From Pseudanabaena frigida (GTDB taxonomy: Bacteria > Cyanobacteriota > Cyanobacteriia > Pseudanabaenales > Pseudanabaenaceae), in assembly GCA_003242085.1 (NCBI GenBank), contig QBML01000017.1:1-64000 (forward strand): 64,000 nt of DNA, in the 5' to 3' direction. Below, one piece after another: positions 37,916 to 46,049 of the stretch (the first letter of the stretch is position 1; each line of letters opens with the position of its first letter). The translations under genes were made by a program, and so were the position numbers. The notes beneath the pieces are model-generated. The model was not told where the DNA came from, searched no databases, and saw only the letters and a program-made list of their open reading frames with translations.

Positions 37916-37947
37916 AGCTCACTAATTGAAGAAGTCAAAGCCAATCT

Positions 37948-39276
37948 TTATTTTGCTGATTGTAATAACTTCAACTGCTGTTGCACTTGAAGTTTAACTT
38001 CTTGAGCCTTTAAATAGACCGTAGTGCCATTAGAAATTTTCTCTAAATCATTATTGATCGCTATAAAATTAGCGATCGCTTTGTTTTTATTTAAGTCTTT
38101 GCCATCTTTTGGCAAACTTGCCCAGAGAGTCGTAAGTTTTTGATTAGCGAGATCGATCGATTGAACTGCTTCTTGTTCATTCTTGAGACGAACTCGCACT
38201 TCCGAAAGACTTGCTCGATATTCTACTAGACGTCTTTGAGCTTCAGGATAGCTTTGAATATCTTCAGCTGTAATTTTTTCTAGGCGTTGAATAGCTTCTT
38301 GCCACATTGAGGCAATTTCAGTCCAGCGAGCGCTTGTATGCGGAGGATTACGTCCAGTTTCGGCGGCTTTTTTGGCAAATTCTTCGGCTGCACCAAGTAG
38401 TGACCCTACCTTCTCATTGCCGACAGAAAGCCCCGCCATTGCCCTTAAATCTCTAGTAGAAGTACTAATCAACTGTTGCGCCTTCCGCCCAGCCATTGTT
38501 TGCGGTGGAATCTGGTTGAGGCGATCGATTGCTGCTTGCCAGTTTTGGACGGCAGATTTCTTCTCAATCGGCGAAGAATTTTGCTGAAGCTGAGCCTTTG
38601 CCATGATTACCTCTTTTTCAACATCCGTCAGGGCAATCTGAGCATTCTTTTCTTGAAATACCTTTGCTTCTAGCTGTCCAACTTTTACCCGCGCTCCTTG
38701 TAATGCCGCAGGCGAAAATTCCCAACCATATCCCCAATAGCCTCTCGAATAGTCAGCCCAGTCCGCAACATACGAGACAGGAATCGAATCCAAAGCACTT
38801 TTGCCTTCCTTAAGCTTTATCTCGCCACGATCTAAGTCGGCTGGACTGGTTGGGGATTCGATTAACTGACGCGCTTCTTCAACAGTTGCTTGTCCTTGTT
38901 TGAAATTTGCTTCGATCGCCATGTTACTAGGCAGTAGCAAAAGTGGTGCATTCTTGGCGACGGGTTGCCGAATCACAGGATAGGGTAAGTTCAGCACATA
39001 AATAACGCCTACAGGAATCCCCACCAAAACTCCAATCCAGATTAGTCTTCTGCCAAATTTCTGCAAGCCCGAATTTTGAGTAGGAGCAACTTGTGACGAT
39101 CTCGTCAGTTCAGTTTCTAACTCTGTATATCGTTGTATTGCCGAACTCTGGGGGGGGTTAGTCGTTGAAGTTGCTGGCGCTGAGCCTTGGTTTTGAATAG
39201 TTTGCACATCTGGATCGTTTCCCACCCCCTGCTGCGGATTTTTCTTTTTCGCGAACATTGAATTAGTAATGCCCAT
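37948..39276 (-). CDS. unrecognised single-span membrane protein with coiled coils
   Basis: A 442-aa protein with no family I can name. A polar, Gln/Ser/Thr-rich N-terminus (1-75) is followed by one membrane helix (about 78-98, RLIWIGVLVGIPVGVIYVL) and a large helical domain (about 120-440) rich in Gln, Ala and Lys, probably coiled coil or repeat helices. A conserved-looking ADWADYSRGYWGYGWEFSPA stretch (about 178-197) with many aromatic residues interrupts it. It lies 32 bases upstream of the degenerate ATPase on the same strand, so the two are probably co-transcribed and may form a complex. Function unknown. Confidence 0.7.
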   Translation of the reverse strand: MGITNSMFAKKKNPQQGVGNDPDVQTIQNQGSAPATSTTNPPQSSAIQRYTELETELTRSSQVAPTQNSGLQKFGRRLIWIGVLVGIPVGVIYVLNLPYPVIRQPVAKNAPLLLLPSNMAIEANFKQGQATVEEARQLIESPTSPADLDRGEIKLKEGKSALDSIPVSYVADWADYSRGYWGYGWEFSPAALQGARVKVGQLEAKVFQEKNAQIALTDVEKEVIMAKAQLQQNSSPIEKKSAVQNWQAAIDRLNQIPPQTMAGRKAQQLISTSTRDLRAMAGLSVGNEKVGSLLGAAEEFAKKAAETGRNPPHTSARWTEIASMWQEAIQRLEKITAEDIQSYPEAQRRLVEYRASLSEVRVRLKNEQEAVQSIDLANQKLTTLWASLPKDGKDLNKNKAIANFIAINNDLEKISNGTTVYLKAQEVKLQVQQQLKLLQSAK

Positions 39277-39329
39277 GAATAACTCCTAATACAGATGTGA
39301 ATATTATAAACATGAGCTTTAGCATAAAT

Positions 39330-39360
39330 AATAGGGTTAGTGCGTAGCTCTGACCCTATT
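39330..39360 (-). terminator. probable terminator of the DegT-family gene
   Basis: AATAGGGTTAG pairs with CTGACCCTATT (one G-T pair) eight bases beyond the minus-strand stop at 39369, with a short T-rich stretch after it. Confidence 0.5.
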
Positions 39361-39368
39361 TATGTGAA

Positions 39369-40481
39369 TTATGCAAGAATCTTTTGCAAAGTAATAACGA
39401 CTCGATTTTGCTGTTCTTCACTCAATTCAGGAAACATTGGCAACGATAATACGCGATCGCATACATCTTCTGTAACTGGGAAATCACCTTTTTTGTAGCC
39501 TAAATTGGCATAAACTGCCTGTAAATGCAGAGGCAAAGGATAGTAAATCATCGTGATGATATTTTGTTCTCGCAACTGGGCTTGAACATCATTACGTTTG
39601 CCTTCACCAATACAAATCGTGTACTGATTCCAAACGCTGCCAGGACAACGGTGAGGAAAAGCTATGTTAGGAATATTGGCATCCTTAAGAAGACCTGTGT
39701 AGCGATCGCTAATTTCACGACGCTGACTATTCCATTTATCCAGATAAGGTAATTTCACTTGCAGCAAAGCCGCTTGCAACGAATCTAAGCGCGAATTCAT
39801 GCCGATATATTCGTGAAAATAGCGTTTTGGACTACCGTGTTCGCGTAAAACATGCAATTTTTCAGCTATTTCGGCGTTATTGGTAGTCATCATGCCGCCA
39901 TCGCCGCAACCCCCAAGATTTTTAGTGGGATAAAAACTAAAGCATCCTACGTCCCCAATATTGCCTACCTTCTGACCGTTGAAAGTAGCACCTGTTGCCT
40001 GAGCGCAATCTTCGATTACATAAAGATTATATTTTTTGGCGATCGCCATCAGCTTTGCCATATCGACTGAACGACCAAACAAATGCACGGGCATAATCGC
40101 TTTGGTGCGATCGGTGATTAATGCTTCGAGTAAGTCTACATTCATATTGAAGCTATGAGCCTCAATATCGACAAATATTGGTTTTGCCCCCGTCATACTG
40201 ATCGTTTCAGCACTAGCAAAAAATGTGAATGGTGAAGTAATTACTTCATCACCTTCCCCAATATTCAAAGCACGCAAAGCCAAATACAAAGCGTCAGTAC
40301 CTGAATTGCAGGCTACACCATGGGTTGTGCCAATATACTTGGCAAACTCAGACTCGAACTGACTTACAGTTTGTCCGCCAATGTATTGCCCTGATGCAAG
40401 TACTGCTAAAGCAGCCTGATTTAGGCGATCGCCAATTTGTTGATATTGTTGCGATACATCAAAGGGAGGGATTTTATTCAC
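39369..40481 (-). CDS. DegT/DnrJ/EryC1-family sugar aminotransferase
   Basis: A 370-aa PLP enzyme of the nucleotide-sugar aminotransferase family. It carries the PLP lysine in FSFYPTKNLGGCGDGG (about 187), the cofactor-binding NSGTDALYLALRAL loop (about 60-72) and the EDCAQATGA motif (about 157-165). Such enzymes add an amino group to 3-keto or 4-keto dTDP- or UDP-sugars used in surface glycans. Together with the adjacent cupin gene and the glycosyltransferase run at 46-52 kb it suggests glycan synthesis. Exact sugar unknown. Confidence 0.88.
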   Translation of the reverse strand: MNKIPPFDVSQQYQQIGDRLNQAALAVLASGQYIGGQTVSQFESEFAKYIGTTHGVACNSGTDALYLALRALNIGEGDEVITSPFTFFASAETISMTGAKPIFVDIEAHSFNMNVDLLEALITDRTKAIMPVHLFGRSVDMAKLMAIAKKYNLYVIEDCAQATGATFNGQKVGNIGDVGCFSFYPTKNLGGCGDGGMMTTNNAEIAEKLHVLREHGSPKRYFHEYIGMNSRLDSLQAALLQVKLPYLDKWNSQRREISDRYTGLLKDANIPNIAFPHRCPGSVWNQYTICIGEGKRNDVQAQLREQNIITMIYYPLPLHLQAVYANLGYKKGDFPVTEDVCDRVLSLPMFPELSEEQQNRVVITLQKILA

Positions 40482-40534
40482 GTTGAAACGATTCTAGATT
40501 GCCTCAACCATTTTAGACGTTATCATGCAAACCG

Positions 40535-40580
40535 TCACAAGAAGTAAACGCTGCCATTTGGCAGCGTTTACTTCTTGTGA
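40535..40580. repeat. hairpin between cupin and DegT genes
   Basis: A perfect 22-bp stem (40535-40556 with 40559-40580), core AACGCTGCCA/TGGCAGCGTT, loop TT. It may end the cupin transcript or attenuate DegT expression. Confidence 0.75.
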
Positions 40581-40599
40581 AAAACATATTTAGGGATAA

Positions 40600-40656
40600 A
40601 AAGAAACAGATTTTTTGTGGCGCGGCTCTGCCGCGCCACAAAAAATCTGTTTCTTT
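40600..40656. repeat. class B-like long hairpin after the cupin gene
   Basis: A perfect 27-bp stem (40600-40626 with 40630-40656), apex GTGGCGCGGC-TCT-GCCGCGCCAC. The cupin stop codon (40655-40657) overlaps the right arm. It lies 20 bases from the previous hairpin. Confidence 0.82.
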
Positions 40657-41074
40657 ATTTCTTTTCATGACGTGCATAGTCGTCTTGGAAGCGAATAATG
40701 TCATCCTCGCCTAGATACTCTCCATTTTGTACCTCGATTAAGATTAATGGAATTACGCCTGGGTTCTCTAGACGATGAGCAGTGCATTTTGGTACATAGG
40801 TAGACTGATTAGTGCTAATCATGGTTTCTTTGTCTCCACAGGTCACCTTTGCTGTCCCTGAAACCACAATCCAATGTTCACTGCGGTGATGGTGCATTTG
40901 TAAGCTGAGGCGATGACCTGATTTCACTTCAATCCGCTTAATTTTGTAACCGCGTCCTTCTTCAAGAGTGGTGAATGAACCCCAAGGTCTTTCTACAGTA
41001 GGGCCATGCATTGATTCCCCATTTAGACTTGCCATGCTTGCGATCGCCGAAGAAGCTTCTTTTACTGGTGACAT
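40655..41074 (-). CDS. cupin protein like the isomerase domain of ManC
   Basis: A 139-aa single cupin that matches the C-terminal phosphomannose-isomerase type II domain of bifunctional ManC/AlgA enzymes, here free-standing. Metal ligands are in LQMHHHRSEHW (about 73-83), and HRLENPG closes the barrel. It would interconvert mannose-6-phosphate and fructose-6-phosphate, feeding GDP-mannose synthesis; the assignment is by family. It precedes the DegT aminotransferase on the same strand. Confidence 0.82.
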   Translation of the reverse strand: MSPVKEASSAIASMASLNGESMHGPTVERPWGSFTTLEEGRGYKIKRIEVKSGHRLSLQMHHHRSEHWIVVSGTAKVTCGDKETMISTNQSTYVPKCTAHRLENPGVIPLILIEVQNGEYLGEDDIIRFQDDYARHEKK

Positions 41075-41191
41075 AAGTGCAATTTAGAAAGCTGATTGCT
41101 TCTTAGAATAACATCAAGATTAGTAGTCAGATAGCAATTTGTTACCATTTGACTTGAAATTAAGCGGCTACTTAGTATTGCTTTGACTTTG

Positions 41192-41232
41192 ATAAAGTTA
41201 TTTAAGGGGATTTGTACCCTAAATAACTTTAT
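41192..41232 (+). promoter_or_regulatory. hairpin just upstream of the peroxiredoxin gene
   Basis: ATAAAGTTATTTA (41192-41204) pairs with TAAATAACTTTAT (41220-41232), extended by GGG/CCC, and ends 16 bases before the ATG. If it lies in the leader it could control translation; it may instead be a terminator or operator. Confidence 0.5.
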
Positions 41233-41248
41233 TGGTTGGTAAAGAGCT

Positions 41249-41812
41249 ATGGCTGAATTCTTACGAGTAGGCAATCCTGCACCAGATTTTGACGCGGTTG
41301 CAGTAGTCGATCAGGAATTTACAAAAATTAAGCTCTCCAGCTATCAACAAAGTAAATACGTTGTCCTATTTTTTTATCCACTCGACTTTACTTTTGTTTG
41401 TCCTACAGAGGTGATTGCTTTTAGCGATCGCTGTGAAGAGTTTGCCAAGTTAAATACAGAAGTGATCGGTATTTCTGTGGATAGTCAGTATGCTCATCTT
41501 GCTTGGATTCAAACTTCTCTGGCTGATGGTGGGTTAGGTGGCAATATCAAATGTCCACTTGTTTCCGATCTAACTAAAGCGATCGCCACAGCTTTTAATG
41601 TCCTCGATCCAATTGCTGGCGTGGCTTTACGCGGATTATTTATTATTGACAAAGCTGGAATTGTGCAGCACGCAACCATTAATAATCTTGCCTTTGGGCG
41701 CAGCATTGATGAAACTATCCGTACTCTTAAGGCAATTCAACATACTCAAATCCATGAAAATGAAGTTTGTCCCGTTGATTGGCAGCAGGGTATGGCGACA
41801 ATTAAGGTTTAA
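41249..41812 (+). CDS. 2-Cys peroxiredoxin
   Basis: A 187-aa typical 2-Cys peroxiredoxin that reduces hydrogen peroxide and organic peroxides with thioredoxin. The peroxidatic Cys 51 is in DFTFVCPTE and the resolving Cys 174 in NEVCPVDW. The GGLG motif (about 96-99) that marks oxidation-sensitive members is present. AAAGAG serves as ribosome site. A hairpin lies immediately upstream. Stress response to peroxide from photosynthesis is expected. Confidence 0.94.
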   Translation: MAEFLRVGNPAPDFDAVAVVDQEFTKIKLSSYQQSKYVVLFFYPLDFTFVCPTEVIAFSDRCEEFAKLNTEVIGISVDSQYAHLAWIQTSLADGGLGGNIKCPLVSDLTKAIATAFNVLDPIAGVALRGLFIIDKAGIVQHATINNLAFGRSIDETIRTLKAIQHTQIHENEVCPVDWQQGMATIKV

Positions 41813-42140
41813 AAAATTGCTTCAATGACTAACCTATGTCAGTTTCAGAGCATTTTTTAATTGTCTAGGCGCAAACAAAAGCCAGAACTTGTGGCACTTG
41901 CTGCAATCACTTGACATTTTCTAGCTCTATTTTTTAATTATGACCAAATACCTATAGCAGTCCTAAATTATTTGTGAGATTTATGGCTTCGATACTTTGA
42001 AAAGCAAGGAAGCGTTCTTATTGTCTTTTGTAAGGTTTAGTTAACTACGGTACAAAATGAACTAGCTAAATCAGTTAAAGTTGCTTAATCAAAATTTAAA
42101 GTTAGTAGCATCATCCTGATGGGGGAATAAAGTAAAGAAT
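41813..42140. other. 328-base intergenic region with a partial dispersed repeat
   Basis: No gene is seen. At 41954-41982 the sequence TATAGCAGTCCTAAATTATT followed by TGTGAGATT is, in reverse, almost identical to 57288-57313, next to the insertion sequence. It looks like one end of a small mobile repeat (family D). GGGGGAATAAAG at 42121-42132 may be the ribosome site of the next gene. Confidence 0.5.
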
Positions 42141-42758
42141 ATGGCTGAGAAAAAGAAAGCTGTTTTAATGATGCACATCGACCAAGAGCAAGGGCAATTG
42201 TGGCAGACAGCTTTGTCAACTCAGCAATTGGATGTGATTTGGGAAAATACTTTATTTGACTTAGTTCAGTACCTCGATAAATGCGATCGCCAAACGCTAC
42301 CCGATTTGTTACTGATGGATATGGCTCTTAAAAGCCCCAGCTCAGAAACATTACAATCATCATCAGTTTGTCAATGGATAACTAAACAACAAGCTTCGAC
42401 CAAAGTTGTATTGTTTAATCCAAGGCAAGAACGCATCAAAGATATCGAGCATAGCTGGGCATTGAGACGCGGTGCATCTGATGTGTTGCCTCGATTATCG
42501 AGAGAAAATTTAATGGCTGGAGTTGCAAGAATAACCGCCTTAATTGGTTGCTCGTTAATTTCTCAGCCTTTAGAAAAAATAGCTAATAGCTTAGGCGGTA
42601 GTTCGACATCTACACAACTTAAACCTAGAGAATTGGCATCTTCACTAGATGTTGATTCAACAAATGTAAGTACAAAGTCTGAACCCCAAAATAAATCTAA
42701 AGCCGAACAAAAAAATGATAATGCTGTAATGTATCGAGGTGTAAGGATTAGACGCTAG
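42141..42758 (+). CDS. receiver-like protein with YRGVRI tail
   Basis: A 205-aa protein. Residues 5-130 look like a response-regulator receiver: AVLMMHIDQEQ (acidic pocket degenerate), DLLLMDMAL (possible acceptor Asp, about 60), KVVLFN, and ALRRGASDVLPR where a Lys is usual. A low-complexity Ser/Thr/Lys linker (about 150-190) leads to a C-terminal MYRGVRIRR that resembles the short YRGV motif of cyanobacterial DUF4278 proteins. Receiver identity is moderate and phosphorylation may be lost. The lipase-like gene follows 12 bases later, so they are probably co-transcribed. Function unknown. Confidence 0.6.
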   Translation: MAEKKKAVLMMHIDQEQGQLWQTALSTQQLDVIWENTLFDLVQYLDKCDRQTLPDLLLMDMALKSPSSETLQSSSVCQWITKQQASTKVVLFNPRQERIKDIEHSWALRRGASDVLPRLSRENLMAGVARITALIGCSLISQPLEKIANSLGGSSTSTQLKPRELASSLDVDSTNVSTKSEPQNKSKAEQKNDNAVMYRGVRIRR

Positions 42759-42770
42759 TAAATTATAAAA

Positions 42771-43685
42771 ATGTCGAGTAATTCACCGCAGTCAGAATTT
42801 CCCGAATCTCAGGACTTTATATTATTTGCACAGCATGGTTGGGCGGACACCCATCACGATATTGCTCAGCTAGCCCACTCCTTAGTAAAACCAGATGCCA
42901 ATAGACCAATCTACACACCCGATCTTGGCTGGATTGATACTTGGTTAACGATCGCGCTATTAATTGATACGGTCGAAAAAATCGCAGCAGAAGCGATCGC
43001 TTTATACCCTAATTTACCTTTACGCATCATTGGGCATTCGATGGGTGCGTTGATCTGGCTCGAAGTGTTAGATCGACATCGTGAATGGTGGCATAAAATT
43101 CATAGCCTAATTTTAGTTGGCTCGCCTGTGGGTGGTTCGGATTTGGGCAGATTATTCGATCCATTGCGATTGTTTCCTCTGATTGCTCGCGATCTAGGCA
43201 CTAACCGCAGACGTGTTGCTGAAGCGATCGCCTCTCAAGTTCCGACTGCTTCAATTGTGGGGGATATTGGTAATAATACTGATGGTACTGTGCCTGTGAG
43301 CTGCTCGCAATTTACTCATGCCACTTTTGTCCGTTTAGATGGCTTACGCCATGCGACACTCAAGAATCATCCCAGAGTTGCTGAGGCTGTACGTCAATTT
43401 TGGTTAAACCCCACGATCGCATCTATCCAAACTGATACGGCTTCTCTACTAATTGCCAAACTGCGATCGCTAAATCTCACCGATATTAATAATCAAAATT
43501 TTCAATATGCCAAGGTTATCAAAATTTATCCTGACGGGACAAAGCTGTGGATGTGGACAAATCCATTACAGTTAACTCACATATTTGTCAGCCATAGTCA
43601 AGATCGTGGCGATCGCTGTATTTATAGCGCCTATATAGGGCTGCTAGAAAAACATAAATTGACAAGTACTATCGAAAATATATAA
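42771..43685 (+). CDS. alpha/beta-fold lipase-like hydrolase
   Basis: A 304-aa alpha/beta hydrolase. The nucleophile Ser lies in IIGHSMGAL (about 90), the acid Asp in NTDGTVPVS, and the His in LRHATLKNH. QHGWADTH near the start is the oxyanion region. The substrate is unknown; lipases and acyl-esterases share this pattern. The C-terminal 80 residues form an extra domain I do not recognise. It is coupled to the receiver-like gene upstream. Confidence 0.78.
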   Translation: MSSNSPQSEFPESQDFILFAQHGWADTHHDIAQLAHSLVKPDANRPIYTPDLGWIDTWLTIALLIDTVEKIAAEAIALYPNLPLRIIGHSMGALIWLEVLDRHREWWHKIHSLILVGSPVGGSDLGRLFDPLRLFPLIARDLGTNRRRVAEAIASQVPTASIVGDIGNNTDGTVPVSCSQFTHATFVRLDGLRHATLKNHPRVAEAVRQFWLNPTIASIQTDTASLLIAKLRSLNLTDINNQNFQYAKVIKIYPDGTKLWMWTNPLQLTHIFVSHSQDRGDRCIYSAYIGLLEKHKLTSTIENI

Positions 43686-43700
43686 ATTTCTAGCAATTTT

Positions 43701-43734
43701 CATTATAAAAACTGATTTTGTCGGTTTCATAATG
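43701..43734. repeat. short inverted repeat after the lipase-like gene
   Basis: CATTATAAAA...TTTCATAATG with an imperfect centre. Similar in reverse to sequence at about 31783-31803 next to the prohibitin-like gene. It may be a terminator or a repeat end. Confidence 0.45.
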
Positions 43735-43771
43735 AGAGTTGTTGAGAAATTCCTATAGTAATTCGGCAAAT

Positions 43772-43823
43772 CAAAACCCAAATAAATAGAGGCGGCGCGA
43801 AGCGCCGCCTCTATTTATTTTTA
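43772..43823. repeat. class B hairpin repeat
   Basis: Left end AAATCAAAACCCAAA, then a perfect 19-bp stem (43780-43798 with 43802-43820) with apex GGCGGCGC-GAA-GCGCCGCC. The left CCC has no proper partner, so the right end is worn. Confidence 0.85.
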
Positions 43824-43842
43824 GGTCTGGAATGAATTGGAA

Positions 43843-43900
43843 GAGGCTTGGACTTCGCTCAGCCAACATAGACTGTTGGCTGAGCGAAGTCGAAATCCAT
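43843..43900. repeat. dispersed repeat D, copy 1
   Basis: A perfect 18-bp stem GACTTCGCTCAGCCAACA (43851-43868) with its complement (43874-43891), loop TAGAC. A close copy is at 57216-57306. It lies 37 bases beyond the minus-strand SirB1 stop and may end that transcript. Confidence 0.8.
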
Positions 43901-43927
43901 ACTAATTTCACGTATAGTTTAGAAATT

Positions 43928-44764
43928 CTATATACAATGCTTAATTTCTTCAATTAATTGCGTGATGATTCCCCTATCTGTTGCATGGGGAACGCTTTGC
44001 AAATAGTTTTCTAAATCGATTCTTGCTTCAGTGAAGCGATCGAGTTGGTAACAAATTAGTCCCCGATCGCGACATTGGGTTGGAACATCAGGATTGAGCA
44101 TTAGCGATCGCTCGATAGCAGCTAATGCCTTAGATGGTTCGTGGCTGCGTAAATAGATCATTTTTAAGTTATTCAAGAGGCGATCTAAAATACGGCGAAT
44201 ACCTACAGGTTCGAGATATTCTTGCTGAAGTGGGACTTCACGTCCGTAAAGCTGAGCTAATTTGTTCGCGCAATCTTCAGGAAATAAAATTTCCCCTTGA
44301 TTGTAAGGATCGATAAAAATCTCTAGATCGGGATGCTGCGGACGAATAATAAAATGTCCGGGAAAACTAATCCCCTCAATGGGAAACCCAAGGCGATCGC
44401 CAAGCACCATATAAATCAGTGACAGAGTTAGAGGTATTCCTAAACGGCGCTCTAGGACATCAGTGATAAAGCTATTGCGAGGGTCGTAATAATCGAGATC
44501 GTTGCCACAGAAATTTTGTTCGGCAAACAAATATTGATTGATCTCTTGCACGATCTTAAGTGGATAACGAATTTCAGCAATACGCGGTTCTAAATCCCTC
44601 ACCATGCGATCAAAAATATCGCGATAATGTCCGAGATCCATGCGTGGATATTCTTCCCATGCGATCGCCAATGCTCCTTCGACTAAATGCTCAATTGACA
44701 TTTCACGATCGGGCGTATGGGCAATTTGCCAAAACTTTTGCCTCGCTGGGGAAAGACTTAACAC
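43928..44764 (-). CDS. SirB1-like transglutaminase-fold protein with TPR
   Basis: A 278-aa protein of the SirB1 family (transglutaminase-like fold). The conserved YYDPRNSFITDVLERRLGIP stretch (about 93-112) is followed by SLIYMVLGDRLGFPIEGISF and PGHF with the conserved His. The C-terminal third (about 200-270) has two TPR-like repeats (SKALAAIERSLMLNPD, TEARIDLENYLQSVP). The activity of the family is not established. The upstream HTH gene on the same strand is separated by a strong terminator. Confidence 0.82.
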   Translation of the reverse strand: MLSLSPARQKFWQIAHTPDREMSIEHLVEGALAIAWEEYPRMDLGHYRDIFDRMVRDLEPRIAEIRYPLKIVQEINQYLFAEQNFCGNDLDYYDPRNSFITDVLERRLGIPLTLSLIYMVLGDRLGFPIEGISFPGHFIIRPQHPDLEIFIDPYNQGEILFPEDCANKLAQLYGREVPLQQEYLEPVGIRRILDRLLNNLKMIYLRSHEPSKALAAIERSLMLNPDVPTQCRDRGLICYQLDRFTEARIDLENYLQSVPHATDRGIITQLIEEIKHCI

Positions 44765-44820
44765 AATCTTCTCATCTGTATCTTTAAAATTTCATCACAC
44801 TTTAGGCTTCCATCAAACCC

Positions 44821-44884
44821 AACTAATTTTAAAAAATCCTTAGTTTGCAAAGACTTGCAAACTAAGGATTTTTTAAAATTAGTT
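44821..44884 (-). terminator. 30-bp perfect hairpin terminator after the acidic HTH gene
   Basis: 44821-44850 pairs perfectly with 44855-44884, loop AGAC, with TTTT tracts in both directions. It includes the stop of the minus-strand HTH gene (44879-44881) and lies 57 bases upstream of the SirB1 start. One of the longest perfect stems in the window. Confidence 0.88.
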
Positions 44885-45742
44885 CAATGTATATACTTGA
44901 CCGCTAAAAAGGATTCGTGTAATTCCTTTTTGGACGAGTTTAGGACGGGTAATATGAATTAGGTCACTAGGAAACTTGATGACCCGCTGATTGTGATGTG
45001 AAAATCGTCTTGCCACGCGATGATTATCAAAAATAGGAATTGTTTTTGATAATGACTCCTCGGCTGGGATCGCGCCGAGATCTTTAAAATCTTTGAGTGG
45101 TCGCGTGATAATTTCTGCAATTCGATCCACGACAATGTAACAAATCAGCGGCAAATCAGCTTCAGCTAATGGCAATATCTCAAGGCGATCGCCAGCACTA
45201 TGGCTTCCATGCAGATCGGCAAACATCGTCAAACTAGATTCAGCATCTTCTTCAGAAAAGTCTAGATCGTCTTCATCTAAATCGAGATTATCCTCATCGA
45301 CTAGATCGTCTTCAGATTCATCATCCTCTTCTAGCTCTTCATCCTCTAGATCGTCATCTTCAAAGCTATCTGCCCTGTTGAGCTGCGCGTCTAAAGTGTC
45401 ATCCAACTGCTGTTCATCCATTGCGATCGCCGTTTCATCACCTTGGTCAAAACTATTATTACTATTATCGGGATCTAGAGGCAAATCATCTGGGATCAAA
45501 GCAAGCTGATTGACCCAAAAGTTGTTACCCTCGTGACCTGTCCGCGTTCCTCTTTTCCCCTTAGCCTGTTTTTGGCTTACCAATTGTCGATACTCCTCAG
45601 TAGGAATTAATTCTTGTAGCAGTCGTAAAACTGTACTCGTACTAATGCCAAACTGTTTCGCTAACTGAGTTGTCGTGGCATCAGACTCACGATAGAGGCG
45701 AAGTATTTCTTGTTTATCATCAAGCGCAAGTTTAACAGCCAT
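44879..45742 (-). CDS. HTH protein with long acidic segment
   Basis: A 287-aa protein. Residues 1-50 form a helix-turn-helix like those of transposases and sigma-like regulators (KQEILRLYRESDATTTQLAK then GISTSTVLRLL). A basic patch KQAKGKRGTRTG follows. Residues about 105-170 are almost all Asp, Glu, Leu and Ser. The C-terminal 115 residues (LEILPLAEADLPLICYIVVD onward) form a separate domain, probably beta-rich, not recognised. It looks like a host regulator rather than a transposase, because no DDE motif is present. Neighbours do not suggest a target. Confidence 0.65.
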   Translation of the reverse strand: MAVKLALDDKQEILRLYRESDATTTQLAKQFGISTSTVLRLLQELIPTEEYRQLVSQKQAKGKRGTRTGHEGNNFWVNQLALIPDDLPLDPDNSNNSFDQGDETAIAMDEQQLDDTLDAQLNRADSFEDDDLEDEELEEDDESEDDLVDEDNLDLDEDDLDFSEEDAESSLTMFADLHGSHSAGDRLEILPLAEADLPLICYIVVDRIAEIITRPLKDFKDLGAIPAEESLSKTIPIFDNHRVARRFSHHNQRVIKFPSDLIHITRPKLVQKGITRILFSGQVYTLN

Positions 45743-46049
45743 TGATTTGGGAGACCCAGAAATCGCATCTACGAACCAGTCACTATCTTAACGCTTGAGC
45801 GTATAGGTTAGAGTTTTAATCGGAAACAATTTATTATGCTTGAATGTTAATTTTTGGTCGGGATGGGTGGCATCAAGTATCTAAGCGATCGCCTAGATGT
45901 TACAGATTGCTTAAACTTCATGTAGTGCGGGAAATTTTTTAAAAGTCTTGCTTTGTAACACTTTTAAAAAATTTCTTGGGTTTTAAGTGTATGGCGGTTA
46001 TGACAAGCAAGGGGCTAAAGTCTCTTGTTCAACAAACTATAAAAAATTA
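45743..46049. other. 307-base region before the glycan cluster
   Basis: Divergent spacer between the HTH gene and the first glycosyltransferase gene; it must hold both promoters. Class A repeat copy 5 lies at 45931-45990. Otherwise no gene. Confidence 0.5.
45931..45990. repeat. class A hairpin repeat, copy 5 (inverted, worn)
   Basis: GAAATTTTTTAAAAGT (45931-45946) pairs with ACTTTTAAAAAATTTC (45960-45975); the apex CTTGCTTTGTAAC is imperfect. The end TTGGGTTTTAAG follows. It lies just upstream of the glycan cluster. Confidence 0.72.

Noticed and set aside
43771-43953. 60-aa minus-strand ORF
   Set aside because: It consists of class B and D repeats and overlaps the end of the SirB1 gene.
44879-45742. 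Transposase gene
   Set aside because: Only the HTH part is transposase-like; no DDE residues, no inverted ends.
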